This document shows positions 1 through 6,232 of a DNA stretch of 13,233 nt, one piece after another. The notes beneath the pieces were generated by a model, which worked only from the letters and a program-made list of their open reading frames with translations, did no database searches and had not been told where the DNA came from. The stretch covers positions 1-13,233 of the forward strand of contig CAYSLC010000154.1 in assembly GCA_964431545.1 (NCBI GenBank), read 5' to 3'. Position 1 is the stretch's first letter. Each line of letters opens with the position of its first letter. Made by a program: the position numbers and the translations under genes. The DNA is from CAYSLC01 sp964431545. Its GTDB lineage: Bacteria > Desulfobacterota > Desulfobacteria > Desulfobacterales > JAABSP01.

Positions 1-231
1 GGGCTGTTGGTTTTCCATGTGCTTCATTTCGGCCAAGCGGCCGGCCCTCTATGCTTCGGCATATCCTGGCAGGCGGACTAATACATCGGCCCGGGCCGTC
101 ACCGGCGAGCCTCCCACTCGATGCGGAGCCCCGCCGGTTCCGGTGTAGGTCGAGGGTGAGCCGCCCGAAGGGGATTTGGACCGGCGGCAGAGCCCGCCGC
201 ACAGCCCGAGAAAAAACGACGGGCGTATTGC
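1..231. other. Region downstream of the ferredoxin gene without a recognisable gene
   Basis: No coding frame here has plausible protein composition or a ribosome-binding site. Small GC hairpins are visible: CGGCGG-CAGAGC-CCGCCG at 182-199, and TATGC-TTCG-GCATA near 50-63. No tRNA or rRNA could be recognised. The leftmost 27 bases could contain the start of a minus-strand gene, but there is no ribosome-binding site to support this. Confidence 0.4.
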
Positions 232-253
232 CTACACCACCTTCTGTCGCCCG
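211..253 (-). terminator. Possible intrinsic terminator overlapping the end of the ferredoxin gene
   Basis: CGCCCG (248-253) and CGGGCG (220-225) can pair across a 22-nt loop that includes the stop codon. On the minus strand TCG and then six T residues (216-211) follow the stem. The stem is short and the loop large, so it is a weak candidate, but it stands where the operon should end. Confidence 0.4.
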
Positions 254-972
254 ACCACCTTCCCCCGCCGCCCGATCACCACCTCCTCGAACGGGATCTC
301 CCGCCCCGATTCCTTCATCGCCTTCTTGACGATCATCGGCAGGGCCGAGCAGCAGGGCACCTCCATGTAGACGGAGGTGACGCTCTTGAGCCCCGCCCCC
401 GCAAAAATCTGGGTGAACTTCTCCACGTATTCGTCCATGGCGTCGAACTTGGGGCACCCCATCATCACCACCTTCCCCTGGAGGAAGTCGCCGTGGAAGT
501 TGGGGTAGGCCAGCGGCGCGCAGTCGGCCACCACCAGCAGGTCCGCTCCTTTGAGGAAGGGGGCGTTCGGCGGGACCAGCCGGATCTGGACCGGCCAGTG
601 GGACAGGGCCGATTCGGCCGCGCCCGCCGGGGCCGGTTCTCCCCTGGCCCCGCCGGCGGGGGGAAAGACCTGGATCCCCGCCGACGGACATCCCCGGACC
701 GGGGCGGCGGCCGGCGTCTCCTTCGCCTTCTCCTCCAGGAGCGCCTCCACCGCCTCCTCGTCGAACTCCTCGGCCTCCCGCTCCACGATCCGCAGGGCGT
801 CCTGGGGACACTCCCCCAGGCAGGCCCCGAGTCCGTCGCAATATCTATCGGCGATGACCTTGGCCTTGCCGTCCACGATCTCCAGGGCCCCCTCGGCGCA
901 GGAGGGGATGCACTGGCCGCAGCCGTCGCATTTTTCCTCGTCGATTTCGATGATCTTCCGTTGCACTTTCAT
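232..972 (-). CDS. 4Fe-4S ferredoxin-like protein associated with Hcp
   Basis: A 246-residue protein with an N-terminal two-cluster ferredoxin part. C15, C18, C21 and C25 (CDGCGQCIPSC) make one full [4Fe-4S] site. The second motif, CDGLGACLGEC (C45, C51, C55), has Leu at the second Cys position and may hold a 3Fe or otherwise modified cluster. An acidic Ala/Pro-rich linker (about 65-125) leads to a second domain with C95, C151, C173 and C207-C208 in GADLLVVADC, KVVMMGCPKFD and MEVPCCSAL. This second domain belongs to a recurring family of uncharacterised iron-sulfur proteins. It resembles the ferredoxin-like gene (FrdX) reported beside hcp in sulfate reducers, so an electron donor to Hcp is the natural guess. 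AAAGGAG stands 6 nt before the ATG. Confidence 0.87.
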   Translation of the reverse strand: MKVQRKIIEIDEEKCDGCGQCIPSCAEGALEIVDGKAKVIADRYCDGLGACLGECPQDALRIVEREAEEFDEEAVEALLEEKAKETPAAAPVRGCPSAGIQVFPPAGGARGEPAPAGAAESALSHWPVQIRLVPPNAPFLKGADLLVVADCAPLAYPNFHGDFLQGKVVMMGCPKFDAMDEYVEKFTQIFAGAGLKSVTSVYMEVPCCSALPMIVKKAMKESGREIPFEEVVIGRRGKVVGRQKVV

Positions 973-1008
973 GAAAAACTCCTTTCAACTCGGGCCCCTG
1001 TGCCTCTC

Positions 1009-1059
1009 TTCCGCGCGCGGAATGGGCGGACCCCGCATGAACGCACGACCGGCGTGCGT
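1009..1059. repeat. Two further inverted repeats in the same spacer
   Basis: A perfect 14-bp palindrome TTCCGCGCGCGGAA lies at 1009-1022, and ACGCACG-ACCGG-CGTGCGT, a perfect 7-bp stem with 5-nt loop, at 1041-1059. With the 59-nt repeat they fill most of the 185-bp gap before the ferredoxin gene. No clear promoter is visible in this gap. Confidence 0.4.
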
Positions 1060-1079
1060 GGTTGGATCTTTCGATGGGT

Positions 1080-1138
1080 GTCGGATGTCAGGCCCCGGGC
1101 TTCAGAACCGGCCCGAAACCCCGGGTCTGACATCCGAC
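1080..1138. repeat. 59-nt long inverted repeat between the HD and ferredoxin genes
   Basis: GTCGGATGTCAG (1080-1091) and CTGACATCCGAC (1127-1138) are perfect 12-bp arms. The inside continues with CCCCGGG on both sides (six of seven pairs possible), leaving a loop of about 19 nt. There is no T-run on either side, so it is not a standard terminator. The form is that of a REP-like intergenic element or a long mRNA-processing hairpin. Confidence 0.6.
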
Positions 1139-1157
1139 CGGGGGAGAGGGGCTCGGC

Positions 1158-1886
1158 TCAATGCAACAGGACCTCCCGGGCCACCTCGGCCCCCGCCGGA
1201 GTGAGGAAGGATTTCCCGATGATCCCCTCCAGCCGGTCCGGATCCATGCCGTTCGCCTTCTTCGCCTCCTCCAGGTTGACGATGAGGTCGGCGTCGTAGA
1301 CCGCCTTGAAGTTGCGGGTCTCCTCCTCACGGGGATGGTGGTGGTGTCCCACGATGTCGCAGACCTCCTCGATGAGCGCCTCCTGGGCCCCCAGCTTCTC
1401 CAGAATCCCCCGGGCGATGGGCGGCCCCTCCTCTTCCTGGTACCGGGCCGCGCTGCTGTCGTGCTTCCGTTCGGCCTCGTGGATGCCGATGTCGTGGAGG
1501 TACGCGGCGCTCAACACCACCGCCATGTTGGCCCCCTCTTTTTTTCCGATCCGCTCGGCGTGGCGGGCCACCTTGGAGGCGTGGCCGATCCGCCTGAAGT
1601 CCTGCTTGAAATACCGCTTCATCTCGATGGCCACCCGGTCCTTGAGGAGATCCTCCTTCTGGGCCATCAGCTCCGGAGGCAGGTCCCCCAGGCACTGCTC
1701 CGCGTACTGGCAGTAGGCGGCGCACCCGAAGTCCATGCTCGGATTGACGAACCGGTGGCCGCAGCCCGGGCACTTGCGCGAGGTGTCGTCCTTGAAGAAC
1801 TCCACCGTCCGGTCGCACTCCGGGCACTTGGCGTCGAAGATATCCCCCGGTTTCCAATATTGCGTATCCTGTCCTGGGCACTTCAT
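1158..1886 (-). CDS. HD-domain phosphohydrolase-like protein with N-terminal zinc ribbon
   Basis: A 242-residue soluble protein in two parts. Residues 18-45 form a zinc-ribbon-like module, CPEC (21-24) and CPGC (39-42), followed by further Cys at 55, 59 and 65. Residues 95-205 form an HD domain: H102 (GHASKVARHAERI), H131-D132 (AAYLHDIGIHEAE), a His run at 181-184 (VGHHHHP) and D198/D200 (YDADLI). These are the expected metal ligands of the HD fold, so hydrolysis of a phospho-compound or nucleotide is likely, but the substrate is unknown. The ATG is placed by GGAGG 8 nt upstream. It lies 97 nt after hcp and 185 nt before the ferredoxin gene. The Cys-rich front could sense metal or NO (inference). 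Confidence 0.85.
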   Translation of the reverse strand: MKCPGQDTQYWKPGDIFDAKCPECDRTVEFFKDDTSRKCPGCGHRFVNPSMDFGCAAYCQYAEQCLGDLPPELMAQKEDLLKDRVAIEMKRYFKQDFRRIGHASKVARHAERIGKKEGANMAVVLSAAYLHDIGIHEAERKHDSSAARYQEEEGPPIARGILEKLGAQEALIEEVCDIVGHHHHPREEETRNFKAVYDADLIVNLEEAKKANGMDPDRLEGIIGKSFLTPAGAEVAREVLLH

Positions 1887-1914
1887 CTCTCTTCATCCTC
1901 CGATGTTGAAATCG

Positions 1915-1937
1915 GGGGCGCCGAAACCCGGCGCCCC
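1915..1937 (-). other. Intercistronic hairpin between hcp and the HD-domain gene
   Basis: GGGGCGCCG (1915-1923) and CGGCGCCCC (1929-1937) form a perfect 9-bp stem with a 5-nt loop. On the minus strand it is followed by CGATTTCAAC, without a proper T-run, so it may stabilise the hcp message or attenuate read-through rather than terminate. A second small stem, CCGAT-N6-ATCGG (1900-1915), overlaps the ribosome-binding site of the next gene. Confidence 0.4.
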
Positions 1938-1983
1938 GGTTCTTGTTCGCTTCCCCATCCGTAAAGATAGGGGCTAATTGCCG

Positions 1984-3615
1984 TTAGCCAAGGATCGCCT
2001 TCAGGTCCTCCTCCGGCGTGCTGATGGGCATGATGTTGAACTTCTCCACCAGCACGTTGAGGATGTTGGGGGTGATGAACGCCGGCAGGCTGGGGCCGAG
2101 CCGGATGTCCTTGATCCCCAGATAGAGCAGGGTGAGCAGGATGGCGCACGCCTTCTGCTCGTACCAGGAGACGATCATGGAGAGCGGCAGGTCGTTGACC
2201 CCCACGTCGAAGGCCTTGGAGAGGGCCACGGCGATCTGGATGGCCGAGTAGGCGTCGTTGCACTGGCCCACGTCCAGAAGCCTCGGGATGCCGCCGATGT
2301 CCCCCAGGTCCTTGTCGAAGAAGCGGAACTTGCCGCAGGCGAGGGTGAGGATCACCGTGTCCTCTGGGGCCTTCTCCACGAACTCCTCGTAGTAGCTCCT
2401 CCCCGGTTTGGCGCCGTCGCAGCCGCCCACCAGGAAGAAGTGGCGGATGTCCTTGTTTTTGACCGCGCCGATCACCTTGTCGGCCAGGCCGAGCACCGCC
2501 TCGTGGCCGAAGCCGACCATGACATGTCCCCGGTCCTCGTCCTCGGGAAAACCGGGCAGCGAAAGCGCCTTTTCGATGACCGGGGTGAAGTCCTTGTCCT
2601 CCCCGATGTGGGGGATCCCCGGCCAGCCCACCAGACCGGTGGTGAAGATCCGGTCGTCGTAGGACTTCCGGGGCCGCTGGATGCAGTTGGTGGTCATCAG
2701 GATCGCCCCCGGCAGATCGGCGAACTCCTTGGTCTGGTTCTGCCAGGCGGTGCCGAAGTGTCCGTAGAAGTGGTCATACTTCTTCAGCTCCGGGTAGGCG
2801 TGGGTGGGGAGCATCTCGCCGTGGGTGTAGATGTAGATCCCCTTGCCCTCGGTCTGCTTCAGGAGCATGTCGAGGTCCTTCAGGTCATGGCCGGAGACCA
2901 CGATCGCCTTGCCCTTCTTGCGGCCCAGGGGCACCTTGGTGGGGGTCGGGGTCCCGTAGGCCCCGGAATTGGCCTCGTAGAGAAGCTCCATGGTCCGCAG
3001 GTTGACCTCCCCCGCCTTCATCACCAGGGTCACGTACTCGTCGGCGGTGAGGCCGGTGTCGAGGGTCTTGGCCAGGGCCTCGTGCATGAAGGCGTCGATG
3101 GCCTCGTCGCTCTTGCCGAGGATCCGGGCGTGGTCCGCGTAGGCGGCGATCCCCTTGATGCCGTAGATGAGCAGCTCCCGCAGGGACCGGACGTCCTCGT
3201 TGAGGTCCGCCGGCTCCTTGACGCCCACGGTCTCCCCCTTGGCCACCAGGGCCTCCTGGGACTGGGGCGGCATGTAATTTGCCGCCTCGTGGTCGAAATC
3301 GACCTTGCCCCCGGCCTCCCTGACCCGGCCCTTGAGTTCTTCCCGCAGGGCCACGCACTGATCGATGATCTTGACGAACCGCTCCGGGTCGAAGTCGACG
3401 TTGGTGAGGGTGGAGAAGAGGGCCTCGGCGGTGAACCGGTTGACCTTGGCGTCGACCACGCCCACCTTCCGCCCCTCGTGGGCGTAGAGGGAGAGGCCCT
3501 TGACCATCCAGACCAGCAGGTCCTGCAGCTCCGCCACCTCGTGGGGCTTGCCGCAGACGCCGACCTTGGTGCACCCTTCGTTCTTTGCCGTCTGTTCGCA
3601 TTGGAAACAAAACAT
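1984..3615 (-). CDS. hcp: Hybrid cluster protein Hcp (hydroxylamine reductase / NO-stress protein), class I
   Basis: A 543-residue cytoplasmic iron-sulfur protein (D. vulgaris Hcp about 553). The N-terminal cluster motif is C3, C6, C15, C21 (CFQCEQTAKNEGCTKVGVC), the close spacing of the class I form in anaerobes. All ligands of the hybrid Fe-S-O cluster are present: H243, E267, C311, C399 (the persulfide Cys in GGCDGAKPG), C427, C452, E486 and K488 (WYEQKA). Hcp reduces hydroxylamine to ammonia in vitro and is linked to NO reduction and S-nitrosylation in vivo. The start has AAAGGAG 7 nt upstream. Its own FNR-type promoter lies just upstream, and the HD-domain and ferredoxin-like genes follow. 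A role in removing reactive nitrogen by-products of nitrate respiration is well supported by context. Confidence 0.98.
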   Translation of the reverse strand: MFCFQCEQTAKNEGCTKVGVCGKPHEVAELQDLLVWMVKGLSLYAHEGRKVGVVDAKVNRFTAEALFSTLTNVDFDPERFVKIIDQCVALREELKGRVREAGGKVDFDHEAANYMPPQSQEALVAKGETVGVKEPADLNEDVRSLRELLIYGIKGIAAYADHARILGKSDEAIDAFMHEALAKTLDTGLTADEYVTLVMKAGEVNLRTMELLYEANSGAYGTPTPTKVPLGRKKGKAIVVSGHDLKDLDMLLKQTEGKGIYIYTHGEMLPTHAYPELKKYDHFYGHFGTAWQNQTKEFADLPGAILMTTNCIQRPRKSYDDRIFTTGLVGWPGIPHIGEDKDFTPVIEKALSLPGFPEDEDRGHVMVGFGHEAVLGLADKVIGAVKNKDIRHFFLVGGCDGAKPGRSYYEEFVEKAPEDTVILTLACGKFRFFDKDLGDIGGIPRLLDVGQCNDAYSAIQIAVALSKAFDVGVNDLPLSMIVSWYEQKACAILLTLLYLGIKDIRLGPSLPAFITPNILNVLVEKFNIMPISTPEEDLKAILG

Positions 3616-3675
3616 GGTTGAACTCCTTTCTCTATCGATGGAATAAACTGTCTGTTTTCCTGTTCTTCGGTTCCC

Positions 3676-3717
3676 ATCCTACCCGATGGGCCGACGGCCC
3701 GCATTGACCTAGATCAA
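3676..3717 (-). promoter_or_regulatory. FNR/DNR-type box and -10 element of hcp
   Basis: TTGAC-CTAG-ATCAA at 3704-3717 is a strong CRP/FNR-family box (one half-site is a perfect FNR half). On the minus strand a -10-like TAGGAT (3681-3676, four of six consensus bases) puts the start near 3669, so the box is centred at -41.5 with a 54-nt leader to hcp. The geometry is the same as at the cupin promoter. hcp genes are commonly controlled by FNR-superfamily regulators such as HcpR, DNR or FNR, which supports the reading. Confidence 0.68.
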
Positions 3718-3734
3718 CCCGGGCCGGTTTTTTT
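3696..3734 (+). terminator. Possible plus-strand (antisense) intrinsic terminator built around the hcp FNR box
   Basis: GGCCCG (3696-3701) and CGGGCC (3720-3725) symmetrically flank the FNR-type box, and seven T residues follow on the plus strand (3728-3734). In plus-strand RNA this gives a GC-rich stem followed by a U-run. No plus-strand gene is seen, so it would act on antisense transcription only. Confidence 0.3.
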
Positions 3735-4366
3735 CATGTGCCGTCCACCGGGATCTCCCGCCGGAGGACCTCCCCCTCCTCCCGCAGGCCCCGGAGGTAG
3801 CCGTCATACCGGTTCCGGGTCTCCCCGTCATCGATGGCGGGAAGGTTGGCTTCGGCGATGGCCAAGGCCCCGGCAAGGCATGCGTGGGCCATATGGACCG
3901 CGGCCAGGGCGTCGGCCCGGGCCGGCGGATAGACCTCGGGGAGGGCCGTGCGGGCGAGCCGGAGCATCCGGATCGCCGCCTCCATCACCGCCATGGGGGG
4001 CGCCAGGGCCATGATGCTCGCCGAGGCGACCGCCCGCCGCCTTCGATCCGCGCCGCCGGAGGCCTCCGGGTCGAGATGCAGGGCGTCGATGATCATGCGG
4101 TAGGCATCCGCGTCCTGGTCCATGGCCGCCAGGCAGGCGGCCCGGCTCGCCTCCATCTCCCGGACCATCCCTTCGAAAAATCGGGCGGTCTCCGGATCGG
4201 CGCTCCGCCTGGCGGAGATCCGGGCCACGAACTCGAGAAGGGCGGCCGTCATGCCCGCCCCCAGGGCCGCGGCGCATCCGCCCCCCGGCAGGGTGGGGAC
4301 CTCCCGGGCCAGCCGCCCCAGGAAGTCGTCGATGGTCAGCGCCTTGAACACGGTTCCCGTCTCCAC
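3734..4366 (-). CDS. Cyclodeaminase/cyclohydrolase-family (FTCD_C) protein
   Basis: A 210-residue, mostly helical protein of the formiminotetrahydrofolate cyclodeaminase / methenyl-THF cyclohydrolase (FchA) family, of usual length for stand-alone members. Visible family features are FLGRLAREVPTLPGGG (15-30) with the PGGG folate-site loop, the Ala-rich helix after it, DQDADAYRMIIDAL (83-96) and APPMAVMEAAIRML (122-135). The segment usually read as N-x-x-SD in the family is PPARADALAAVHMA here (147-160), so that part is not typical. The start is GTG at 4366 with AAAGGAG 8 nt upstream. It pairs with the cupin gene. The family acts on one-carbon units carried by folate, and its presence beside nitrate and Hcp genes is unexplained. 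Catalytic activity is not certain. Confidence 0.85.
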   Translation of the reverse strand: METGTVFKALTIDDFLGRLAREVPTLPGGGCAAALGAGMTAALLEFVARISARRSADPETARFFEGMVREMEASRAACLAAMDQDADAYRMIIDALHLDPEASGGADRRRRAVASASIMALAPPMAVMEAAIRMLRLARTALPEVYPPARADALAAVHMAHACLAGALAIAEANLPAIDDGETRNRYDGYLRGLREEGEVLRREIPVDGT

Positions 4367-4391
4367 GGCGGCCGCTCCTTTCCCGTCCGCC

Positions 4392-4733
4392 CTATTCCTT
4401 GACCATGACCAGGAGCATCTTGAACCGCTCCACCGCCTTGAGGGCGTGGGGCTTGTTGGCGGGCATGAGGATCATCTCCCCCTTGCCCACGGTGTACGGC
4501 TCCCCGGCAAGGGTGATCTCCGCCTTGCCGTCGGCGATGAAGACCAGGGCGTCGAAGGGGGCGGTGTGTTCGCTCAGGCCTTCGCCCTGGTCGAAGGCGA
4601 AGAGGGTCACGGTGCCGGTGGGCTTCTTGATGATGGTCTTGCTCACCACCGATCCGTCCTGGTATTCGATGAGCCCGGAGAGGGAGATCCCCTCCCCCAC
4701 GAATTCTTCCAGATCTTGTGTTGCGTCCGTCAT
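4392..4733 (-). CDS. Small single-domain cupin protein
   Basis: A 113-residue protein with one cupin beta-barrel. The two cupin motifs are recognisable at GEGLSEHTAPFDALVFIADG (50-69) and GEMILMPANKPHAL (85-98). Only H56 and H96 of the usual metal-binding set are present: the second His of motif 1 is A58 and the usual Glu is replaced. A metal site, if any, is therefore reduced, and the protein may be a binding or sensing cupin rather than an oxygenase. The start ATG has AAGGAGG 7 nt upstream. It heads a two-gene unit with the cyclodeaminase-like gene 25 nt downstream, behind an FNR-type box. Substrate and function are unknown; the context suggests a role under nitrate-reducing or NO-stress conditions (inference). 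Confidence 0.85.
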   Translation of the reverse strand: MTDATQDLEEFVGEGISLSGLIEYQDGSVVSKTIIKKPTGTVTLFAFDQGEGLSEHTAPFDALVFIADGKAEITLAGEPYTVGKGEMILMPANKPHALKAVERFKMLLVMVKE

Positions 4734-4774
4734 GGGATAACCTCCTTGGTGGTTTCGGTTTCCGGTTGAAAAGC

Positions 4775-4800
4775 GGCGGCGGGCCGCGCGGCCCGCCGCC
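4775..4800 (-). terminator. 26-nt perfect GC palindrome with short T-run between narK and the cupin gene
   Basis: GGCGGCGGGCC (4775-4785) and GGCCCGCCGCC (4790-4800) form an 11-bp stem around GCGC. On the minus strand it is followed by GC and then TTTT. It is a plausible weak intrinsic terminator for narGHJIK transcripts. It also lies about 10 nt downstream of the predicted cupin promoter start, so it could instead be a 5'-end stabilising or attenuating hairpin of that mRNA. Confidence 0.45.
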
Positions 4801-4816
4801 GATGTTATCTAGGACG

Positions 4817-4859
4817 AGTCTACCCCCGATGGGGCTCCCCCGTCATTGACCCAGGTCAA
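4817..4859 (-). promoter_or_regulatory. FNR/DNR-type box and -10 element of the cupin-cyclodeaminase unit
   Basis: TTGAC-CCAG-GTCAA at 4846-4859 is a perfect 5-bp inverted repeat of CRP/FNR-superfamily type. On the minus strand a -10-like TAGACT (4822-4817, four of six consensus bases) follows. If transcription starts near 4811, the box is centred at -41.5, the classic class II activator position, and no good -35 is needed. The box lies between the narK stop and the cupin gene. The regulator itself is not in the window; an NO-sensing DNR/HcpR-type protein or FNR are candidates. Confidence 0.6.
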
Positions 4860-4882
4860 GGGACGGGGGATCCGGGGGGATG

Positions 4883-6178
4883 TCAGGCCTCCGAAGGGGC
4901 GGGGGGCTGTTCCCGCTTGAGGATGGCGAAAAGCGACAGGCAGATCAGGGAGAGGATCAAAAAGACCACGAATCCCAGGGGGTATCCGGCTTTGCCCCAG
5001 TACTTGACGAACAGCCCCATGGCCGGGGGGATGACAAAGCCGCCGAAGGCCCCCAGCCCGCCGACGATCCCGGCGGCCCCGCCCACCGCCTGGGGGGTGT
5101 ACTTGGGGACCAGCTTGAAGACCGCCGCGTTGGCGAAGCCCATGCCCAGGGCCATCAGCATCTGCCCGGCCATGGCCAGGGCGAAGACCTGGTAGGCCCC
5201 CACCATCAGGGTCGATCCCAGGAGCACCACCAGGAAGGAGAGGATGGCCACCCGCTCCCCGCCGGCCCGGTCCGCGGCCATCCCCCCGAGGACCCGCAGC
5301 AGGGAGGAGGAGAGGGAGTAGAGGGCGGTGTAGGTGCCGGCCCGGACCAGGCTCGCCCCGAAGTTCTCCATCCAGTAGGTGGGCAGCCAGGTGGTCAGGG
5401 CGATGAATCCGCCGAAGGTGACGAAGTAGAAGACCACCAGGATCCAGGTGCGCCACTGGGCCGCCGCCCGCTTCAGGGAGTCGAAGGCGGCCCCCGAGGG
5501 GAACAGCTCCACGCCGCAGGCGTGGATCAGGGCGTCCGGATCGACCTCGATCCCCATCTTCTGGTACTGGAAGTAGGGCGCGTCCTTCATGAAGAGGGCC
5601 ACCAGGAGGATGAGGACCGCCAGAAGCCCCAGCCACAGGACATAGGAGGTGGTGAAGCCCAGGGCCACCACCAGCATGGGCAGGAGGATGGCGAAGAGCC
5701 CGGGCGCCAGGTTCCCCAGGCCGGCGTAGATGGCCAGGGCCGTCCCCTGGGTCTTCTGGGGATACCAGTAGGAGACCGAGGGGATCCCCACCGAGAAGAT
5801 GGCGATGCCGCACCCGCAGAGGATGCCGGAGACGAGAAAGAGGGGGTATTGGGCGAAGCGCGGCTCCGGGAAGAGGGCGAACAGGGCGGTGATCCCGGCC
5901 ACGCCGGCGGCGGCCAGGACCATCAGGATCAGGATCGGCTTCTTTCCGCCCATCCGGTCCACCATCGCCCCGAAGGGGATCCGGAGCAGGGAGCCGGTGA
6001 GGGCCGGACTCGACGCCAGGAGCCCCATGAGAAGGGGGCTCAGCTCCATGGAGCCCCTCAGTTCGGTGACGATGGGCCCGAAGGCGGAGACGCCGGCGAA
6101 CCCGGCGAAGAAGGCGATGGTGGACCAGGCCAGGGCCGCCTCCTTGCTCGATTTGGCGTAACAGACGTTCTCTTCCAT
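4883..6178 (-). CDS. narK: NarK-type nitrate/nitrite transporter (MFS)
   Basis: This is a 12-helix major facilitator superfamily carrier of the nitrate/nitrite porter family, 431 residues long. R66 (in SLLRIPFGAMVDRMGGKK, with MFS motif A) and R295 (in SLLRVLGGMAADRAGG) occupy the positions of the two substrate-binding arginines of NarK. The two nitrate-signature regions are AGLGNLAPG (152-160) and GAAGIVGGLGAFGGF (367-381). A hydrophilic loop of about 40 residues (199-240) joins the two halves. It follows narI by 54 nt and probably belongs to the same transcript. Whether it works as a nitrate/proton symporter (NarK1-like) or a nitrate/nitrite antiporter (NarK2-like) cannot be decided by eye; the compact length and Gly-rich second signature lean to the former. 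AAAGGAG lies 12 nt before the ATG, a rather long spacing. Confidence 0.93.
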   Translation of the reverse strand: MEENVCYAKSSKEAALAWSTIAFFAGFAGVSAFGPIVTELRGSMELSPLLMGLLASSPALTGSLLRIPFGAMVDRMGGKKPILILMVLAAAGVAGITALFALFPEPRFAQYPLFLVSGILCGCGIAIFSVGIPSVSYWYPQKTQGTALAIYAGLGNLAPGLFAILLPMLVVALGFTTSYVLWLGLLAVLILLVALFMKDAPYFQYQKMGIEVDPDALIHACGVELFPSGAAFDSLKRAAAQWRTWILVVFYFVTFGGFIALTTWLPTYWMENFGASLVRAGTYTALYSLSSSLLRVLGGMAADRAGGERVAILSFLVVLLGSTLMVGAYQVFALAMAGQMLMALGMGFANAAVFKLVPKYTPQAVGGAAGIVGGLGAFGGFVIPPAMGLFVKYWGKAGYPLGFVVFLILSLICLSLFAILKREQPPAPSEA

Positions 6179-6232
6179 GGGACTTGCGTACTCCTTTCCG
6201 TGTCTCTCCGGCAGAGGGGTCTTTCGGCCGGA

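Noticed and set aside
1..27. A possible minus-strand gene start at 25-27 (MKHMENQQP) running off the left edge.
   Set aside because: No Shine-Dalgarno-like sequence precedes either ATG, and nine residues are too few to judge.
75..110. A stretch (GGACTAATACATCGGCC) recalling the 3' end of 23S rRNA.
   Set aside because: Only this short phrase fits; the preceding bases do not match conserved domain VI sequence and no rRNA continues on either side.
140..200. A GGTCCAAATCC phrase on the minus strand resembling a tRNA T-loop.
   Set aside because: The T-stem does not pair, and no acceptor, D or anticodon arm can be built around it.
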